Part shown: positions 59,744 through 64,000 of the stretch, one piece after another | How the letters are laid out: each line of letters begins with the position of its first letter | Position numbering within the stretch: the first letter of the stretch is position 1 | Assembly: GCA_031310005.1 (NCBI GenBank) | Contig: CM062383.1 | Coordinates: 2,108,001 to 2,172,000, forward strand | DNA from: Dactylellina haptotyla | Lineage: Eukaryota; Ascomycota; Orbiliomycetes; Orbiliales; Orbiliaceae | Direction: 5' to 3' | DNA: 64,000 nt | Notes under the pieces: model-generated | Told to the model about the DNA's origin: nothing | Databases searched by the model: none | The model's input: the letters and a program-made list of their open reading frames with translations, nothing else | Program-made: the position numbers and the translations under genes

Positions 59744-59929
59744 ATGTGCACAATCCGCTATTATAGATGGGCATGCCAGCATGTAGAACGCTACGAAGTT
59801 ATAACCTTTTGTACGCTGTCGAAACCTACAGGCAGAGCTTGTGGAACTACCGGTGGAGCGCCGAATGGCACTGTACATAGCGTTGACGGAGCAGCTGATG
59901 GCTTCTGTCCGCAATGTCGAATGCTTTGA
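59744..59929 (+). CDS. Small Cys-rich protein candidate (61 residues)
   Basis: Starts MCTIRYYRWACQHVERYEVI and ends ADGFCPQCRML. Six cysteines (2, 11, 23, 33, 55, 58) and the CQH at 11-13 give a pattern of C-X-H, C, C, C-X2-C that could bind zinc. Small uncharacterised proteins of the general form MC-(Y/F)-x-x-CGH...C...C...CPxC are common in filamentous ascomycetes, so this probably belongs to that unnamed group (from general knowledge, not a search). There is no signal peptide. The reading frame is open further upstream to an ATG at 59666, but a good GTAAGC...CCAG intron at 59649-59714 and a TATAAATA box at 59433 argue for the start at 59744. Function unknown. Confidence 0.55.
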   Translation: MCTIRYYRWACQHVERYEVITFCTLSKPTGRACGTTGGAPNGTVHSVDGAADGFCPQCRML

Positions 59930-62900
59930 TATATCTAGCCGCGGGCGGATATAAGCAATCTGTTCCGCATGTTTCACATCAATGGACAAGGGTGGCAATA
60001 ATATCGCCACAAACCGGCGGTATTGAAAAAAATAATGATTACAGTTTGCGTTCTCAGTGCCAGATCTATCAAATCCCAGAAACAGAGATCAGGCAACACT
60101 CAGAATATTCAGGCCAAAAATCTATGGGCTCAGCAGGCCCACAGAGTATATCCAATGTTTAGAGACGGGAGACTTGGAGTTTTCTTTTTTTTCTTTCTTC
60201 CCTCCTTTCTCTTACCCTACTTTTTTTTTTCAATTTCCTTCCCTTTCTAGCCCTCGACGGGGAAAAAAGTGATTGGTGTTTTGGTGTGCCCGGGTTGTAT
60301 TGCACGGTTTAGCGGACTTTGATCAGATTAAATTTATAGCATTTAGGGAGACAACCAAAATATTTTCTTGTAAATAGTCATTATTTGATGAGATCTTTGT
60401 AATGAACTTTAGATATAATTCAAATTTTGTTAGTATTCGGAAAAAAGTCAGTTGAGATAGCTTAAAGACGATTCTCATGAGCGAGTCATGCAAATATCTC
60501 GGGTGTATCAAAGAAAATTCAAATCCACTGGTAAGACACCTATCGAATATGTCGCCAGGTTTATAAAATAATGGCAACCCCGTTTGATTACACATCCCTC
60601 GCAACAGAGCGCTACCTACACCACTAGATCGTGAATATTTTATCAACTCCATGCAATAGTTGTGTTGCCTCATGTCGTTAAAACTTCCCAATCAGGGTCC
60701 ATAGTCACATGTTGCTAAATTTTATTGCATCCAGAGAGCCCACATTTACTTCTTTCGCGTTATCGTCGGCTGACACGCATGTCCAGGGGTGATTCCGCCC
60801 TCCCGGACCGTGAGGACTTACCCGAATAGAAAAGTGACGTTGACCGTCGCGTGTACGCCTAAGAGCGGCCCGCGGTAGCGAAGACTTTTGACTTTCCCGT
60901 CCCCTTCACGGTCCAGTTCCAGGTTACCGGTATCCTGCGTCGAAAAATCACTAACTTATTGAGAATGTAAGCCATATACTCGGGCACCTAGGGATTTGCG
61001 ATATGATCGGACAATATCAAACCTATCACACTTGAGGAAAACATGTTTTTCTCCTTCGGGTCCAGACAAAACTCAAGCCCCCACGCTTATTCCCCTGTTG
61101 GGGGAGTGCTCTCGAGGAGAAAACTTGATTTTCGCAATTCTGATTGCCGTGGTCATGCATTTTGTGTTTTTCGGTGACTTTTCTATGTTATATATTCCCT
61201 TGCTTTGTTGCATGCAACAGCGACAACACAGATATTTTGTTTTTCTGTGCCTGCATGCAGGTGATCGAGTGCCGCAGGGGTCTGAGAGGAATCTGAACCT
61301 GGGTTCCAATGCCTGCATGAACTCGAGTCGTGCGAAAAAAGGGCGAAAGGCTAAGAAAGGGGAGCGTGAGTCTTGTTATACCAAATATAGAGAGTTCTTC
61401 AATGATGTAACTGGGAAATTTCCTCTAAGGAAAAGAGAAGTCCAATCCATGGTGGTGGGGTAAAGCGAAATAAAAAACATTCAAAGTGACAATGCAGGTT
61501 GTTGGATCAGCGAGCGCAGGAATACAGAGAAGGAGGAAGAAATAAGCTAAAGGGCATGCCAGGGAGCCCAGTTCTTTTAAAGTTTCTGATTTCAAGCATA
61601 TCAAGCTAACGGGATTGATCATTAGTGCCCGGAATACCGTCCTCGGCTCGCAGGGTCTCTTGTCCCCCGACGCACTGTGTAGGCAGGTTGTGAGCTGCTT
61701 TTCGCGCTTGCGGGATCGGTCCGTTACTTGAGCACGTCCATGTATGTAAGGTCCTGGTATGCCGACCCTTTCCCGGAGCCGTTCGCAAAAAACAAAAGTC
61801 ACCAAGTGGCACCCCTCCTAACCTGTTCTGGGCCGAATTAGCGGGGTTATCCAGTGTTGCAAAGTCTAGAATGCGGTCCGGTAAACAGATGCCGACTGTA
61901 AAGTTCGCTATCTCGCGAAAAAAACACCCCCCCAGACAGCTGATTTCACCAAAAAAAAAGAAGTGGGTCATCTGGTACATCCTCCATTGTACCCTTTTTC
62001 TTGAAGGAATAAGCCGGTACAGGGTACAACTTTGACAGCAAAATCCTCTGACTTTCTGTTCCCTCTCGCAACCCAGCTGCAACTCGAGAAATTCCCCGCT
62101 AGGACGTCTTGGTTTCGCCAATTGTTTCTCAGTTGATAGCGCACTTGCATGAACCTACAGGCGGTGTCCCTATTTGGTATAGAAAAGAACCGCATTAGAA
62201 ATTTCTCTCAATAATTATTTCTTACCCGCGAAACTTGAAAAGGTCGATGTCAGGTCAGAGTTCCAACTGCCACCCAACGGGACACCCCTGCAAAACATCT
62301 GGCGAGATATACCCATGGTGCGATCGTACATTCGCGACCGAATCTGCGAACTGCGTTCTAGCCAACAGCGCATTTCTCTCTTGCCAGCTACCGACAGGAG
62401 TTCAAAGAGGTACAAGGAGACTCCCGAAAGGTACGCGCCGCGACTTTTTCCTTTTTTCAAATTCTCTGTTTTTTATCTTACCGCCCAACCGCCGCCGCTA
62501 AGGCAGTTGACGATTGTTATCAGACTCCTCGATCCAAGACCTCTTTTACCTGAGCTCTTTCCCCAAGATTAAACTTTCCCCACCCTCTACTTGCTCTTCC
62601 TTCTACCTTTGACTCTGTAGATACTGAAATGCAGAATCCCACTTCCTAGATGTAGTTAGATATTACATTTTCTATCCGATTGGGACGTGACCATTGGTAC
62701 AAGGGCTCACCCATGCATCGAGCTTCCCGAAGCCCTAAGGCCGAGTCAGATTCTGTCTCTCCTGGTATCTCATGCAATGGTGATCTCCAGATTTGTAATG
62801 GACTATTTGAAATGAGGAGTAGCATGTCGGATAGACTTTACATCCATGTCAGTGCCACGATTCCGCTCCCTAAAATCGGATCAGACGACTCACTTTCTCT

Positions 62901-64000
62901 TTACCTCTAATCTTATGAATTCCTGAATGTTTGGCCCACTCTAGCTTCTCCATGGATCCATATCTTTCCGATCATCTCCTCATCGAGTAATATCACAAGC
63001 ATGAGAGAGGTTTTCGTCGACCAATAGGCAGTGGTTTTCGATCCCGCAGGCCAAGAAGGTTTGAATATTCAATCCGGACTCCATCAAAGCTAGCTCAATA
63101 TAGTATATTCGCTCTAATTTCTCGGCTTTTTTCTTATAAATAATTTAGCGCGACTGCCACTCGTAATAATCGGATTGGTCTGCTGCAGCACCGAATACGT
63201 ATATTGACCTAGAAAACCAAGTATTCAGTTTCGGTTCGAATATCTATTATGTCCCAAAACATCACATTACATCACGTTTTGTGGGGTTCCCTGCATCAAA
63301 TGATCCTGAATAATGGGCACATCATCAATAGCACCGTTCGATACCAATAAGAAAAAAGAGAGTCGGACTCCACAAGGCTAATCCCCACTCAGTTACTGTG
63401 AGGTATATTACAAATCAACAAGAATCAACAAGAATCCACAAATGCCATATCGTGTAAGGACGAAAGAGATGTCTTGGAGCCGAGATTTACAAGGGCCACC
63501 AAGGCCGCGCCGAACCTTTCCGAACCTTATTTCTTTCATCCGATGTAAGTGGTGCGCTTTTTGCATGGAACCCGCAAAACGGTATAAAAATAAAAATAAT
63601 AAAAATAAAATAAAGTAAAAAAGCCGATAGTAGACGAATAAATCTTGTCTGGAATACTTATTTGCCACATATGTCTTCGCGAGTTTCTACATATCACGAA
63701 ACAGAAAACTTGGCAATGTATGACGTTGGGGAACCTAAGAGGAAGAAATATAGATATCTCTGCCCTAGTTGGGATGACAGGCAGAAAGTTTCTAAGTATC
63801 AGTGCACCAAAACATGACGTGATATCGGATGGCATATGATGTGGGCATGCTCCGCACTTCGTGCGCCGCGTCTGGTTTACGAGACAAGTAGGCATGGGAC
63901 GAGGTATATAAGAATCTGAAATTAGGGCTAGCGACAAACTTTCCAGCCATCAGATCCATGATCCCAGATGGCTTTTGGCCAGATCGGATGCCAGAAGTCA
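59930..64000. other. Gene-poor region to the right edge
   Basis: 4.1 kb with no convincing gene. Pyrimidine-rich tract at about 60178-60247. ORFs of 120-170 codons (60996-61463 plus; 62121-61606 minus) have no recognisable domain and no supporting promoter or introns. A tandem duplication of AATCAACAAG lies at about 63414-63434, and an A/T-rich tract follows TATAAAAA at 63583-63620. TATATAAG at about 63905 could be the TATA box of a gene beyond the edge. Confidence 0.45.
63671..63817 (+). CDS. Weak small ORF candidate (48 residues)
   Basis: ORF starting MSSRVSTYHETENLAMYDVG and ending SKYQCTKT, 81 bases downstream of TATAAAAA (63583-63590). It has a basic patch (KRKKYRY) and two cysteines. 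No family recognised; reported only because of the promoter-like element and position. Could easily be chance or a first exon. Confidence 0.15.
   Translation: MSSRVSTYHETENLAMYDVGEPKRKKYRYLCPSWDDRQKVSKYQCTKT

Noticed and set aside
60996-61463. 155-codon plus ORF with one hydrophobic stretch
   Set aside because: No recognised family and no transcription-unit signals.
61606-62121. 171-codon minus ORF with scattered Cys
   Set aside because: Cys are not patterned, no signal peptide, no promoter; treated as chance.

Overview
This window is nuclear DNA from a filamentous ascomycete fungus (Pezizomycotina). The evidence is short GT-AG introns of about 45-120 bases with CTAAC/CTGAC-like branch sites in almost every gene, and a set of recognisable fungal housekeeping proteins. 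The many-intron structure of the MFS transporter (11 exons) hints at an early-diverging class such as Pezizomycetes or Orbiliomycetes, but I cannot fix the class from sequence alone.

Layout. 1-249: 5' part of PAM16 (minus, runs off the left edge). 1808-3371: peroxisome/ER dysferlin-domain membrane protein (plus). 3892-4937: YIP1 (plus). 7499-8639: protein with two atypical C2H2-like motifs (plus). 8640-13840: gene-poor. 13841-14204: metallothionein-like gene (plus). 16377-19393: SAGA subunit SPT20 (minus). 20324-23018: eIF2B gamma, GCD1, with a long acidic tail (minus). 24342-25246: PIS1 (plus). 26937-28215: Ser-rich coiled-coil protein (plus). 28896-30666: an unusual SWIM zinc finger plus small ATP-dependent DNA ligase fusion (minus). 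31345-33570: MFS transporter (minus). 34354-35786: charged nuclear-type protein (minus). 37516-38277: proline-rich tail-anchored protein (plus). 39681-42331: long-chain fatty alcohol oxidase (plus). 43677-46837: mRNA 3'-end endonuclease YSH1/CPSF73 (plus). 46838-53663: gene-poor, with one 33-residue Cys-rich ORF. 53664-54608: C2H2 transcription factor (minus). 54609-64000: gene-poor, with a 61-residue Cys-rich gene candidate at 59744-59929.

The genes do not form a biosynthetic cluster. Most are independent core functions: mitochondrial import, peroxisome/ER membrane shaping, Golgi traffic, transcription co-activation, translation initiation, phosphatidylinositol synthesis and mRNA 3' processing. 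The unusual content is the SWIM-ligase fusion and up to three small cysteine-rich genes in or at the edges of gene-poor stretches. No transposon, tRNA, rRNA or CRISPR was recognised. Exon structures were worked out by hand; for each multi-exon gene I summed the exon lengths and they keep one open frame. Splice sites are inference unless stated.
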